From positions 4,712,001-4,776,000 of the forward strand of contig NC_079887.1 in NCBI RefSeq assembly GCF_029227915.1: 64,000 nt of DNA, in the 5' to 3' direction. Below are positions 23,201 to 36,158 of the stretch, piece by piece. Every line of letters starts with the position of its first letter. Position 1 is the first letter of the stretch. Made by a program: the position numbers and the translations under genes. The notes under the pieces were generated by a model that did no database searches, was not told the origin of the DNA, and was given only the letters and a program-made list of their open reading frames with translations. The stretch is from Hydractinia symbiolongicarpus. Its lineage: Eukaryota; Cnidaria; Hydrozoa; Anthoathecata; Hydractiniidae.

Positions 23201-26200
23201 CTCTACTAAAGCGCATGAGACTTTCAGTTTTCAAAAGTGTTTTCATTTTTGATGAGACGCTGAATAAAAAAATTTCAATCGCCGGCAAACGAAAACCCGT
23301 GATTTTCCGTAAATCCCGGGCTTAGCCCGTATAGTCGAATGTATATAAAGAAAGTACCCAGGTAGTAAACTGATTTCCCGAACGATTTTTCAAATTATTT
23401 CTGCACCACTAGAACGAATGAGACTTGTAGTTTTCAAAAATGTTTTCATTTTTGATGAGACGCCTAATGAACGAGGTTTAATCGCCGGCAAACGAAAACC
23501 CGCGATTTCCCGTAAATCCCGGGTTTGGCCCGTTGAGTCGAATGTATACAAAGAAAGTACCCTGTGAGTAAACTCATTTCCAGAACGATTTTTTAAATCA
23601 TTTTTTCACCACTAAAACGCATGAGACTTCTAGTTTTCAAAAGTGTTTTCAATTTTGATGAGACGCTAAATAAAAGAAGTTTAATCGCCAGCAAACAAAA
23701 ACCCACGAGTTCCCGTAAATCCCGGGTTTGGCCCGTGTAGTCGAATGTATACAAAGAAAGTACCCAGGAAGTAAACTCATTACCCGAACGATTTTTTAAA
23801 TTATTTTTTCACCACTAAAACGCATGAGACTTGTAGTTTTCAGAAATGTTGTCATTTTTGATGAGACGCTTAATGAAAGTGGTTTATTCGCCGGCAAACG
23901 AAAACCCGCCATTTCCCGTAAACCCCGGACTCGGCCTGTATAGTCAAAAGTATACAAAGGAAGTACTCAGGCAGTAAACTCATTTCCCGAACGATTTTTT
24001 AAATCATTTTTTCTCTGCTAAAGCGCACGAGACTTTCAGTTTTCAAAAGTGTTTTCATTTTTGATGAGACGCTTAATGAACGAGGTTTAATCACCGGCAA
24101 ACAAAAACCCGCGATTTCCCGTAAATCCCGGGTTTGGCCCGTGTAGTAAAATGTATACAAAGAAAGTACCCTGTGAGTAAACTCATTTCCAGAACGATTT
24201 TTTAAATCATTTTTTCACCACTAAAACGCATGAGACTTCTAGTTTTTAAAAGTGTTTTCAATTTTGATGAGACGCTAAATAAAAGAAGTTTAATCGCCGG
24301 CAAACGAAAACCCGCGAGTTCCCGTAAGTCCCGGGCTTGGCCCGTATAGTTGAATGTATATAAAGAAAGTACCCAGGCAGTAAACTGATTTCCCGAACGA
24401 TTTTTTAAATTATTTTTTCATCACTAAAACGCATAAGACTTGTAGTTTTTAAAAATGTTTTCATTTTTGATGAGACGCTGAATAAAAGAAGTTTAATCGC
24501 CGGCAAACGAAAACCGGCGATTTTCCGTAAATCCCGGGCTTGGCCCGTATAGTTGAATGTATATAAAGAAAGTACCCAGGGAGTAAACTGATTTCCCGAA
24601 CGATTTTTCAAATTATTTTTGCACTACTAGAACGAATCAGACTTGTAGTTTTCAAAAATGTTTTCATTTTTAATGAGACGCTTAATGAAAGAGGTTTAAT
24701 CGCCGGCAAATAAAACCCGCGATTTCCCGTAAATCCCGGGCTTGTCCCATACAGTCGAATGTATACAAAGAAAGTACCCTGTGAGTAAACTCTTTTCCAG
24801 AACGATTTTTTAAATTATCTTTTCACCACTAAAACGCATGAGACTTGTAGTCTTCAAAAATGTTTTCATCTTTGATGAGACGCTGAATAAAAGAAGTTTA
24901 ATCGCCGGCAAACGAAAACCCGCCATTTCCCGTAAACCCCGGTCTCAGCCTGTGTAGTCAAAAGTATACAAAGGAAGTACCCAGGCAGTAAACTCATTTC
25001 CCAAACGATTTTTTAAATTATTTTTTCACCCCTAAAACGCATGAGACTGGTAGTTTTCAGAAATGTTTTCATTTTTAATGAGACGCTTAATGAAAGTGGT
25101 TTAATCGCCGGCAAACGAAAACCCGTGATTTCCCGTAAATCCCAGGCTTGGCCCGTATAGTCGAATGTATACAAAGAAAGTACCCTGTGAGTAAACTCAT
25201 TTCCAGAACGATTTTTTAAATTATTCTTTCATCACTAAAACGCATAAGACTTGTAGTTTTCAAAAATATTTTCATTTTTGATGAGACGCTGAATAAAAGA
25301 AGTTTAATTGCCGGCAAACGAAAACCGGCGATTTTCCGTAAATCCCGGGCTTGGCCCGTATAGTTGAATGTATATAAAGAAACTACCCAGGGAGTAAACT
25401 GATTTCCCGAACGATTTTTCAAATTATTTCTGCACTACTAGAACGAATGAGACTTGTAGTTTTCAAAAATGATTTCATTTTTGATGAGTCGCTGAATAAA
25501 AAAAGTTTAATCGCCGGCAAACGAAAACCCGTGATTTTCCGTAAATCCCGGGTTTGGCCCGTTGAGTCGAATGTATACAAAGAAAGTACCCTGTGAGTAA
25601 ACTCATTTCCAGAACGATTTTTTAAATCATTTTTTCACCACTAAAACGCATGAGACTTCTAGTTTTCAAAAGTGTTTACAATTTTGATGAGACGCTAAAT
25701 AAAAGAAGTTTAATCGCCAGCAAACAAAAACCCACGAGTTCCCGTAAATCCCGGGTTTGGCCCGTGTAGTCGAATGTATACAAAGAAAGTACCCAGGAAG
25801 TAAACTCATTACCCGAACGATTTTTTAAATTATTTTTTCACCACTAAAACGCATGAGACTTGTAGTTTTCAGAAATGTTTTCATTTTTGATGAGACGCTT
25901 AATGAAAGTGGTTTATTCGCCGGCAAACGAAAACCCGCCATTTCCCGTAAACCCCGGACTCGGCCTGTATAGTCAAAAGTATACAAAGGAAGTACTCAGG
26001 CAGTAAACTCATTTCCCGAACGATTTTTTAAATCATTTTTTCTCTGCTAAAGCGCACGAGACTTTCAGTTTTCAAAAGTGTTTTCATTTTTGATGAGACG
26101 CTTAATGAACGAGGTTTAATCACCGGCACACAAAAACCCGCGATTTCCCGTAAATCCCGGGTTTGGCCCGTGTAGTAGAATGTATACAAAGAAAGTACCC

Positions 26201-28540
26201 TGTGAGTAAACTCATTTCCAGAACGATTTTTTAAATCATTTTTTCACCACTAAAACGCATGAGACTTCTAGTTTTTAAAAGTGTTTTCAATTTTGATGAG
26301 ACGCTAAATAAAAGAAGTTTAATCGCCGGCAAACGAAAACCCGCGAGTTCCCGTAAGTCCCGTGCTTAGCCCGTATAGTCGAATGTATATAAAGAAAGTA
26401 CCCAGGGAGTAAACTGATTTCCCGAACGAATTTTCAAATTATTTCTGCACCACTAGAACGAATGAGACTTGTAGTTTTCAAAAATGTTATCATTTTTGAT
26501 GAGACGCTTAATGAAAGAGGTTCAATCGCCGGCAAACGAAAACCCGCGATTTCCCGTAAATCCCGGGTTTGGCCCGTGTAGTCGAATGTATACAAAGAAA
26601 GTACCCTGTGAGTAAACTCATTTCCAGAACGATTTTTTAAATCATCTTTTCACCACTAAAACACTTGAGACTTGTAGTTTTCAAAAAATTTTTCATTGTT
26701 GATGAGACGCTGAATAAAAGAAGTTTAATTGCCGGCAAACGAAAACCTGCGATTTCCCGTAAATCCCTGACTCGGCCCGTATAGTCAAAAGTATACAAAG
26801 AAAGTACCCAGGGAGTAAATTGATTTCCCGAACGATTTTTCAAATTACTTCTGCACCACTAGAACGAATGAAACTTGTCGTTTTCAAAAATGTTTTCATT
26901 TTTGATGAGACGCTTAATGAACGAGGTTTAATCGCCGGCAAACGAAAACCCGCGATTTCCCGTAAATCCCGAGTTTGGCCCGTTGAGTCGAATGTATACA
27001 AAGAAAGTACCCTGTGAGTAAACTCATTTCCAGAACGATTTTTTAAATCATTTTTTCACCACTAAAACGCATGAGACTTTTAGTTTTCAAAAGTGTTTTC
27101 AATTTTGATGAGACGCTAAATAAAAAAAGTTTAATCGCCGGCAAACGAAAACGCACGAGTTCCCGTAAACCCCGGACTCAGCCTGTATAGTCAAAAGTAT
27201 ACAAAGGAAGTACTCAGGCAGTAAATTCATTTCCCGAACGATTTTTTAAATCATTTTTTCTCTACTAAAGCGCATGAGACTTTCAGTTTTCAAAAGTGTT
27301 TTTATTTTTGATGAGACGCTGAATAAAAGAAGTTCAATCGCCGGCAAACGAAAAACCGCGATTTTCCGTAAATCCCGGGCTTAGCCCGTATAGTCAAAAG
27401 TATACAAAGAAAGTACCCAGGGAGTAAACTCATTTCCCGAACGATTTTTTAAACTATTTCTGCACCACTAGAACGAATGAGACTTGTAATTTTCAAAAAT
27501 GTTTTCATTTTTGATGAGACGCTTAATGAATGAGGTTTAATCGCCGGCAAACGAAAACCCGCGATTTCCCGTAAATCCCGGGTTCGGCCCGTTAAGTCGA
27601 ATGTATACAAAGAAAGTACCCTGTGAGTAAACTTATTTCCAAAACGATTTTTTAAATTATCTTTTCACCACTAAAACGCATGAGACTTTCAGTTTTCAAA
27701 AGTGTTTTCATTTTTGATGAGACGCTGAGAAAAAGAAGTTCAATCGCCGGCAAACGAAAACACCCGATTTTCCGTAAATCCCGGGCTTAGCCCGTATAGT
27801 CCAATGTATACAAAGGAAGTACTCAGGCAGTAAACTCATTTCCCGAACGATTTTTTAAATCATTTTTTCTCTACTAAAGCGCATGAGACTTTCAGTTTTC
27901 AAAAGTGTTTTCATTTTTGATGAGACGCTGAATAAAAGAAGTTCAATCGCCGGCAAACGAAAACCCGCGATTTTCCGTAAATCCCGGGCTTAGCCCGTTG
28001 AGTCGAATGTATACAGAGAAAGTACCCTGTGAGTAAACTCATTTCCAGAACAATTTTTTAAATCATTTTTTCACCACTAAAACGCATGAGACTTCTAGTT
28101 TTCAAAAGTGTTTTCATTTTTGATGAGACGCTGAATAAAAGAAGTTCAATCGCCGGCAAACGAAAACCCGCGATTTTCCGTAAATCCCGGGCTTAGCCCG
28201 TATAGTCCAATGTATATAAAGAAAGTACCCAGGTAGTAAAGTGATTTCCCGAACGATTTTTCAAATTATTTCTGCACCACTAGAATGAAGGAGACTTGTA
28301 GTTTTCAAAAATGTTTTCATTTTTGATGAGACGCTTAATGAACGAGGTTTAATCGCCGGCAAACGAAAACCCGCGATTTCCCGTAAATCCCGGGTTCGGC
28401 CCGTTGAGTCGAATGTATACAAAGAAAGTACCCTGTGAGTAAACTCATTTCCAGAACAATTTTTTAAATCATTTTTTCACCACTAAAACGCATGAGACTT
28501 CTAGTTTTCAAAAGTGTTTTCAATTTTGATGAGACGCTAA
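20291..28540 (+). repeat. Diverged monomer domain (TACTCAGGCAG and CTGCAC classes)
   Basis: Monomers here differ more from each other than those to the left. New types include AAAGGAAGTACTCAGGCAG, TTTTTTCTCTACTAAAGCGCATGAGACTTTCAG, CTGCACTACTAGAACGAAT, GACTTCTAG with TTTTCAATTTTGATG, and GCCCGTTGAGTCG. Internal duplications are seen at offset 2840 (21770-22600 with 24610-25440; marker GTCCCATACAGTCG at about 21905 and 24745) and at offset 2029 (23533-24330 with 25562-26360). A hybrid unit near 25500-25560 joins a TGAGTCGCTG front to a GTTTGGCCCGTTGAG end. Much of this domain was copied to 37.6-47 kb. No gene is present. Confidence 0.82.
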
Positions 28541-30690
28541 ATAAAAGAAGTTTAATCGCCGGCAAACGAAAACCCACGAGTTCCCGTAAATCCCGGGTTT
28601 GGCCCGTGTAGTCGAATGTATACAAAGAAAGTACCCAGGAAGTTAACTCATTTCCCGAACGATTTTTTAAATCATTTTTTCACCACTAAAACGCATGAGA
28701 CTTGTAGTTTTCAAAAATGTTATCATTTTTGATGAGACGCTTAATGAAAAAGGTTTAATCGCCGGCAAACAGAAACCCGCGATTTCCCGTAAATCCCGGG
28801 TTTGGCCCGTGTAGTCAAATGTATACAAAGAAAGTACCCAGGGAGTAAATTGATTTCCCGAACGATTTTTCAAATTATTTCTGCACCACTAGAACGAATG
28901 AGACTTGTCGTTTTCAAAAATGTTTTCATTTTTGATGAGACGCTGAATAAAAGAAGTTTAATCGCTGGCAAACGAAAAACCGCAATTTTCCCTATATCCC
29001 GGACTCGGCCTGTATAGTCAAAAGTATACAAAGAAAGTACCCAGGGAGTAAACTCATTTCCTGAACGATTTTTTAAATTATTTTTTCACCACTAAAACGC
29101 ATGAGATTTGTATTTTTCAGAAATGTTTTCATTTTTCATGAGACGCTTAATGAAAGTGGTTTAATCGCCGGCAAACGAAAACCCGTGATTTCCCGTAAAT
29201 CCCGGGCTTGGCCCGTATAGTCTAATGTATACAAAGAAAGTACCCTGTGAGTAAACTCATTTCCAAAACGATATTTTAAATTATCTTTTCACCACTAAAA
29301 CGCATGAGACTTGTAGTTTTCAAAAATGTTTTCCTTTTTGATGGGACGCTGAATGAAAGAAGTTTAATTGCCGGCAAACGAAAACCCGCGATTTCCCGTA
29401 AATCCTAGACTCGGCCCGTATAGTCAAAAGTATACAAAGAAAGTACCCAGGGAGTAAACTCATTTCCCGAACGATTTTTTAAATTATCTTTTCACCACTA
29501 AAACGCATGAGACTTGTAGTTTTCGAAAATGTTTTCATTTTTGATGAGATGCTTAATGAAAGAGGTTTAATCGCCGGCAAACAAAAACCCGCGATTTCCC
29601 GGAAATCCCGGGCTTTGCCCGTATAGTCGAATGTATACAAAGAAAGTACCCAGGGAGTAAACTCATTTCCTGAACGATTTTTTATATTATTTTTTCACCA
29701 CTAAAACGCATGGAACTTGTAGTTTTTAAAAATGTTTTCATTTTTGATGGGACGCTGAATAAAAGAAGTTTAATCGCCGGCAAACGAAAACCCGCGATTT
29801 CCCGTAAATCCCGAACTCGGCCCGTATAGTCAAAAGTATACAAAGAAAGTACCCAGGGAGTAAACTCATTTCCTGAACGATTTTTTAAAATATTTTTTCA
29901 CCACTAAAACGCATGAGACTTGTAGTTTTCAAAAATGATTTCATTTTTGATGAGACGCTTAATAAAAGAGGTATAATCGCCGGCAAACGAAAACCCGCGA
30001 TTTCCCGTAAATCCCGGGCTTGGCCCGTATAGTCAAATGTATACAAAGAAAGTACCCAGGGAGTAAACTCATTTCCCGAACGATTTTTATTTTTTTTTCA
30101 CCACTAAAACGCATGAAACTTGTAGTTTTCAAAAATGTTTTCATTTTTGATGAGACGCTTAATGAAAGAGGTTTAATCGCCGGCAAACGAAAACCCGCGA
30201 TTTCCCGTAAATCCCGGGCTTGGCCCGTATAATCGAATGTATACAAAGAAAGTACCCTGTGAGTAAACTCATTTCCAGAACGATTTTTTAAATTATTTTT
30301 TCACCACTAAAACGCATAAGACTTGTAGTTTTCAAAAATGTTTTCATTTTTGATGAGACGCTGAATAAAAGAAGTTTAATCGCCGGCAAACGAAAACCGG
30401 CGATTTTCCGTAAATCCCGGGCTTGGCCCGTATAGTTGAATGTATATAAAGAAAGTACCCAGGAAGTAAACTGATTTCCCGAACGATTTTTCAAATTATT
30501 TCTGCACTACTAGAACGAATGAGACTTGTAGTTTTCAAAAATGATTCATTTTTAATGAGACGCTTAATGAAAGAGGTTTAATCGCCGGCAAACGAAAACC
30601 CGCGATTTCCCGTAAATCCCGGGCTTGGCCCGTATAATCGAATGTATACAAAGAAAGTACCCTGTGAGTAAACTCATTTCCAGAACAATT
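28541..30690 (+). repeat. ~2.15-kb higher-order block, copy 1
   Basis: About 10.6 monomers that reappear at 31781-33930 (offset 3240) and 34009-36158 (offset 5468). It includes, in order, the CACGAGTTCCC unit, a TTATCATT unit, the four-monomer set that is later amplified as the 812 bp repeat (GACTTGTCG; ATTTGTATTTTTCAG with CATTTTTCATGAG; CGATATTTT with TTTCCTTTTTG; TTTTCGAAAATG with GAGATGC), a TATATTATTTT unit with CATGGAAC, a unit with ATGATTTCATT and GGTATAATCG, a nine-T unit (about 30090), then a dimer pair. CATGGAAC here is CATGGGAC in the later copies at 49.3, 56.0 and 59.2 kb. Confidence 0.85.
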
Positions 30691-31680
30691 TTTTAAATTA
30701 TTTTTTCACCACTAAAACGCATAAGACTTGTAGTTTTCAAAAATGTTTTCATTTTTGATGAGACGCTGAATAAAAAAAGTTTAATCGCCGGCAAACGAAA
30801 ACCCGCGATTTCCCGTAAATCCCGGGCTTGGCCCGTATAGTCAAATGTATACAAAGAAAGTACCCAGGGAGTAAACTCATTTCCAGAACGATTTTTTAAA
30901 TTATTTCTGCACTACTAGAACGAATGAGACTTGTAGTTTTCAAAAATGATTCATTTTTAATGAGACGCTTAATGAAAGAGGTTTAATCGCCGGCAAACGA
31001 AAACCCGCGATTTCCCGTAAATCCCGGGCTTGGCCCGTATAATCGAATGTATACAAAGAAAGTACCCAGGGAGTAAACTGATTTCCCGAACGATTTTTCA
31101 AATTATTTCTGCACTATTAGAACGAATGAGACTTGTAGTTTTCAAAAATGATTCATTTTTAATGAGACGCTTAATGAAAGAGGTTTAATCGCCGGCAAAC
31201 GAAAACCCGCGATTTCCCGTAAATCCCGGGCTTGGCCCGTATAATCGAATGTATACAAAGAAAGTACCCTGTGAGTAAACTCATTTCCAGAACGATTTTT
31301 TAAATTATTTTTTCACCACTAAAACGCATAAGACTTGTAGTTTTCAAAAATGTTTTCATTTTTGATGAGACGCTGAATAAAAGAAGTTTAATCGCCGGCA
31401 AACGAAAACCGGCGATTTTCCGTAAATCCCGGGCTTGGCCTGTATAGTTGAATGTATATAAAGAAAGTACCCAGGAAGTAAACTGATTTCCCGAACGATT
31501 TTTCAAATTATTTCTGCACTACTAGAACGAATGAGACTTGTAGTTTTCAAAAATGATTCATTTTTAATGAGACGCTTAATGAAAGAGGTTTAATCGCCGG
31601 CAAACGAAAACCCGCGATTTCCCGTAAATCCCGGGCTTGGCCCGTATAATCGAATGTATACAAAGAAAGTACCCTGTGAG
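30240..31680 (+). repeat. ~405-bp dimer array (overlaps the end of the 2.15-kb block)
   Basis: Two monomer types alternate: one with TTTTTTCACCAC, CGCATAAGAC and CCGGCGATTTTCCG, the other with CTGCACTACTAG or CTGCACTATTAG and ATGATTCATTTTTAATGAG. The second type is 202 bp because one base is missing in the dyad loop (ATT instead of TTTT-type). Markers at 30288 and 31300 are 1012 bp apart, five units minus three bases. Equivalent dimers occur at 35.7-37.3, 49.9-51.8 and 61.0-61.9 kb. Confidence 0.8.
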
Positions 31681-33389
31681 TAAACTCATTTCCAGAACAA
31701 TTTTTAAATTATTTTTTCACCACTAAAACGCATGAGACTTTTAGTTTTCAGAAATGTTTTCATCTTTGATGAGACGCTGAATAAAAGAAGTTTAATCGCC
31801 GGCAAACGAAAACCCACGAGTTCCCGTAAATCCCGGGTTTGGCCCGTGTAGTCGAATGTATACAAAGAAAGTACCCAGGAAGTTAACTCATTTCCCGAAC
31901 GATTTTTTAAATCATTTTTTCACCACTAAAACGCATGAGACTTGTAGTTTTCAAAAATGTTATCATTTTTGATGAGACGCTTAATGAAAAAGGTTTAATC
32001 GCCGGCAAACGGAAACCCGCGATTTCCCGTAAATCCCGGGTTTGGCCCGTGTAGTCAAATGTATACAAAGAAAGTACCCAGGGAGTAAATTGATTTCCCG
32101 AACGATTTTTCAAATTATTTCTGCACCACTAGAACGAATGAGACTTGTCGTTTTCAAAAATGTTTTCATTTTTGATGAGACGCTGAATAAAAGAAGTTTA
32201 ATCGCTGGCAAACGAAAAACCGCAATTTTCCCTATATCCCGGACTCGGCCTGTATAGTCAAAAGTATACAAAGAAAGTACCCAGGGAGTAAACTCATTTC
32301 CTGAACGATTTTTTAAATTATTTTTTCACCACTAAAACGCATGAGATTTGTATTTTTCAGAAATGTTTTCATTTTTCATGAGACGCTTAATGAAAGTGGT
32401 TTAATCGCCGGCAAACGAAAACCCGTGATTTCCCGTAAATCCCGGGCTTGGCCCGTATAGTCTAATGTATACAAAGAAAGTACCCTGTGAGTAAACTCAT
32501 TTCCAAAACGATATTTTAAATTATCTTTTCACCACTAAAACGCATGAGACTTGTAGTTTTCAAAAATGTTTTCCTTTTTGATGGGACGCTGAATGAAAGA
32601 AGTTTAATTGCCGGCAAACGAAAACCCGCGATTTCCCGTAAATCCTAGACTCGGCCCGTATAGTCAAAAGTATACAAAGAAAGTACCCAGGGAGTAAACT
32701 CATTTCCCGAACGATTTTTTAAATTATCTTTTCACCACTAAAACGCATGAGACTTGTAGTTTTCGAAAATGTTTTCATTTTTGATGAGATGCTTAATGAA
32801 AGAGGTTTAATCGCCGGCAAACAAAAACCCGCGATTTCCCGGAAATCCCGGGCTTTGCCCGTATAGTCGAATGTATACAAAGAAAGTACCCAGGGAGTAA
32901 ACTCATTTCCTGAACGATTTTTTATATTATTTTTTCACCACTAAAACGCATGGAACTTGTAGTTTTTAAAAATGTTTTCATTTTTGATGGGACGCTGAAT
33001 AAAAGAAGTTTAATCGCCGGCAAACGAAAACCCGCGATTTCCCGTAAATCCCGGACTCGGCCCGTATAGTCAAAAGTATACAAAGAAAGTACCCAGGGAG
33101 TAAACTCATTTCCTGAACGATTTTTTAAAATATTTTTTCACCACTAAAACGCATGAGACTTGTAGTTTTCAAAAATGATTTCATTTTTGATGAGACGCTT
33201 AATAAAAGAGGTATAATCGCCGGCAAACGAAAACCCGCGATTTCCCGTAAATCCCGGGCTTGGCCCGTATAGTCAAATGTATACAAAGAAAGTACCCAGG
33301 GAGTAAACTCATTTCCCGAACGATTTTTATTTTTTTTTCACCACTAAAACGCATGAAACTTGTAGTTTTCAAAAATGTTTTCATTTTTG
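31162..33389 (+). repeat. 2228-bp tandem unit 1 (11 monomers)
   Basis: Unit 1 of a direct tandem pair at 2228 bp (11 x 203 minus 5). It holds the dimer at 31.2-31.7 kb, the hybrid monomer at 31.7-31.8 kb and most of block copy 2. Left of 31162 the two units differ (ATGATTCATTTTTA against ATGTTTTCATTTTTG). The shared hybrid monomer shows the unit was assembled before it was duplicated. Confidence 0.83.
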
Positions 33390-33930
33390 ATGAGACGCTT
33401 AATGAAAGAGGTTTAATCGCCGGCAAACGAAAACCCGCGATTTCCCGTAAATCCCGGGCTTGGCCCGTATAATCGAATGTATACAAAGAAAGTACCCTGT
33501 GAGTAAACTCATTTCCAGAACGATTTTTTAAATTATTTTTTCACCACTAAAACGCATAAGACTTGTAGTTTTCAAAAATGTTTTCATTTTTGATGAGACG
33601 CTGAATAAAAGAAGTTTAATCGCCGGCAAACGAAAACCGGCGATTTTCCGTAAATCCCGGGCTTGGCCTGTATAGTTGAATGTATATAAAGAAAGTACCC
33701 AGGAAGTAAACTGATTTCCCGAACGATTTTTCAAATTATTTCTGCACTACTAGAACGAATGAGACTTGTAGTTTTCAAAAATGATTCATTTTTAATGAGA
33801 CGCTTAATGAAAGAGGTTTAATCGCCGGCAAACGAAAACCCGCGATTTCCCGTAAATCCCGGGCTTGGCCCGTATAATCGAATGTATACAAAGAAAGTAC
33901 CCTGTGAGTAAACTCATTTCCAGAACAATT
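31781..33930 (+). repeat. ~2.15-kb higher-order block, copy 2
   Basis: Nearly identical to copy 1 over the lines compared, at an offset of 3240. Differences include CGAACTCGG against CGGACTCGG near 29813/33053 and GGCCCG against GGCCTG near 30425/33665. The block starts in a hybrid monomer (31700-31830) whose left part is the TTTTAGTTTTCAG/CATCTTTG type and whose right part is the CACGAGTTCCCG type. Confidence 0.85.
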
Positions 33931-35617
33931 TTTAAATTATTTTTTCACCACTAAAACGCATGAGACTTTTAGTTTTCAGAAATGTTTTCATCTTTGATGA
34001 GACGCTGAATAAAAGAAGTTTAATCGCCGGCAAACGAAAACCCACGAGTTCCCGTAAATCCCGGGTTTGGCCCGTGTAGTCGAATGTATACAAAGAAGGT
34101 ACCCAGGAATTTAACTCATTTCCCGAACGATTTTTTAAATCATTTTTTCACCACTAAAACGCATGAGACTTGTAGTTTTCAAAAATGTTATCATTTTTGA
34201 TGAGACGCTTAATGAAAAAGGTTTAATCGCCGGCAAACGGAAACCCGCGATTTCCCGTAAATCCCGGGTTTGGCCCGTGTAGTCAAATGTATACAAAGAA
34301 AGTACCCAGGGAGTAAATTGATTTCCCGAACGATTTTTCAAATTATTTCTGCACCACTAGAACGAATGAGACTTGTCGTTTTCAAAAATGTTTTCATTTT
34401 TGATGAGACGCTGAATAAAAGAAGTTTAATCGCTGGCAAACGAAAAACCGCAATTTTTCTCTATATCCCGGACTCGGCCTGTATAGTCAAAAGTATACAA
34501 AGAAAGTACCCAGGGAGTAAACTCATTTCCTGAACGATTTTTTAAATTATTTTTTCACCACTAAAACGCATGAGATTTGTATTTTTCAGAAATGTTTTCA
34601 TTTTTCATGAGACGCTTAATGAAAGTGGTTTAATCGCCGGCAAACGAAAACCCGTGATTTCCCGTAAATCCCGGGCTTGGCCCGTATAGTCTAATGTATA
34701 CAAAGAAAGTACCCTGTGAGTAAACTCATTTCCAAAACGATATTTTAAATTATCTTTTCACCACTAAAACGCATGAGACTTGTAGTTTTCAAAAATGTTT
34801 TCCTTTTTGATGGGACGCTGAATGAAAGAAGTTTAATTGCCGGCAAACGAAAACCCGCGATTTCCCGTAAATCCTAGACTCGGCCCGTATAGTCAAAAGT
34901 ATACAAAGAAAGTACCCAGGGAGTAAACTCCTTTCCCGAACGATTTTTTAAATTATCTTTTCACCACTAAAACGCATGAGACTTGTAGTTTTCGAAAATG
35001 TTTTCATTTTTGATGAGATGCTTAATGAAAGAGGTTTAATCGCCGGCAAACAAAAACCCGCGATTTCCCGGAAATCCCGGGCTTTGCCCGTATAGTCGAA
35101 TGTATACAAAGAAAGTACCCAGGGAGTAAACTCATTTCCTGAACGATTTTTTATATTATTTTTTCACCACTAAAACGCATGGAACTTGTAGTTTTTAAAA
35201 ATGTTTTCATTTTTGATGGGACGCTGAATAAAAGAAGTTTAATCGCCGGCAAACGAAAACCCGCGATTTCCCGTAAATCCCGGACTCGGCCCGTATAGTC
35301 AAAAGTATACAAAGAAAGTTCCCAGGGAGTAAACTCATTTCCTGAACGATTTTTTAAAATATTTTTTCACCACTAAAACGCATGAGACTTGTAGTTTTCA
35401 AAAATGATTTCATTTTTGATGAGACGCTTAATAAAAGAGGTATAATCGCCGGCAAACGAAAACCCGCGATTTCCCGTAAATCCCGGGCTTGGCCCGTATA
35501 GTCAAATGTATACAAAGAAAGTACCCAGGGAGTAAACTCATTTCCCGAACGATTTTTATTTTTTTTTCACCACTAAAACGCATGAAACTTGTAGTTTTCA
35601 AAAATGTTTTCATTTTT
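33390..35617 (+). repeat. 2228-bp tandem unit 2
   Basis: This is the second tandem unit, and a further partial repeat continues to about 36158. Private changes include AGAAGGTACC and AGGAATTTAAC near 34096-34113, CAATTTTTCTCTATATCCC near 34452 (one base longer than in the other copies, so the reading frame there extends to 87 codons by chance), AAAGTTCCC near 35316 and GCAAACTAAAA near 35656. Confidence 0.83.
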
Positions 35618-36158
35618 GATGAGACGCTTAATGAAAGAGGTTTAATCGCCGGCAAACTAAAACCCGCGATTTCCCGTAAATCCCGGGCTTGGCCCGTATA
35701 ATCGAATGTATACAAAGAAAGTACCCTGTGAGTAAACTCATTTCCAGAACGATTTGTTAAATTATTTTTTCACCACTAAAACGCATAAGACTTGTAGTTT
35801 TCAATAATGTTTTCATTTTTGATGAGACGCTGAATAAAAGAAGTTTAATCGCCGGCAAACGAAAACCGGCGATTTTCCGTAAATCCCGGGCTTGGCCCGT
35901 ATAGTTGAATGTATATAAAGAAAGTACCCAGGAAGTAAACTGATTTCCCGAACGATTTTTCAAATTATTTCTGCACTACTAGAACGAATGAGACTTGTAG
36001 TTTTCAAAAATGATTCATTTTTAATGAGACGCTTAATGAAAGAGGTTTAATCGCCGGCAAACGAAAACCCGCGATTTCCCGTAAATCCCGGGCTTGGCCC
36101 GTATAATCGAATGTATACAAAGAAAGTACCCTGTGAGTAAACTCATTTCCAGAACAAT
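34009..36158 (+). repeat. ~2.15-kb higher-order block, copy 3
   Basis: The third copy of the block at 28541-30690. It ends in GAACAATTTTTT followed by CGCATAAGAC, like copy 1 at 30661-30730 rather than copy 2. The following stretch to about 37340 follows 30650-31720 closely, so copies 1 and 3 share their right flank while copies 2 and 3 share their left flank. That is what an exchange inside the block would leave. Confidence 0.82.
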
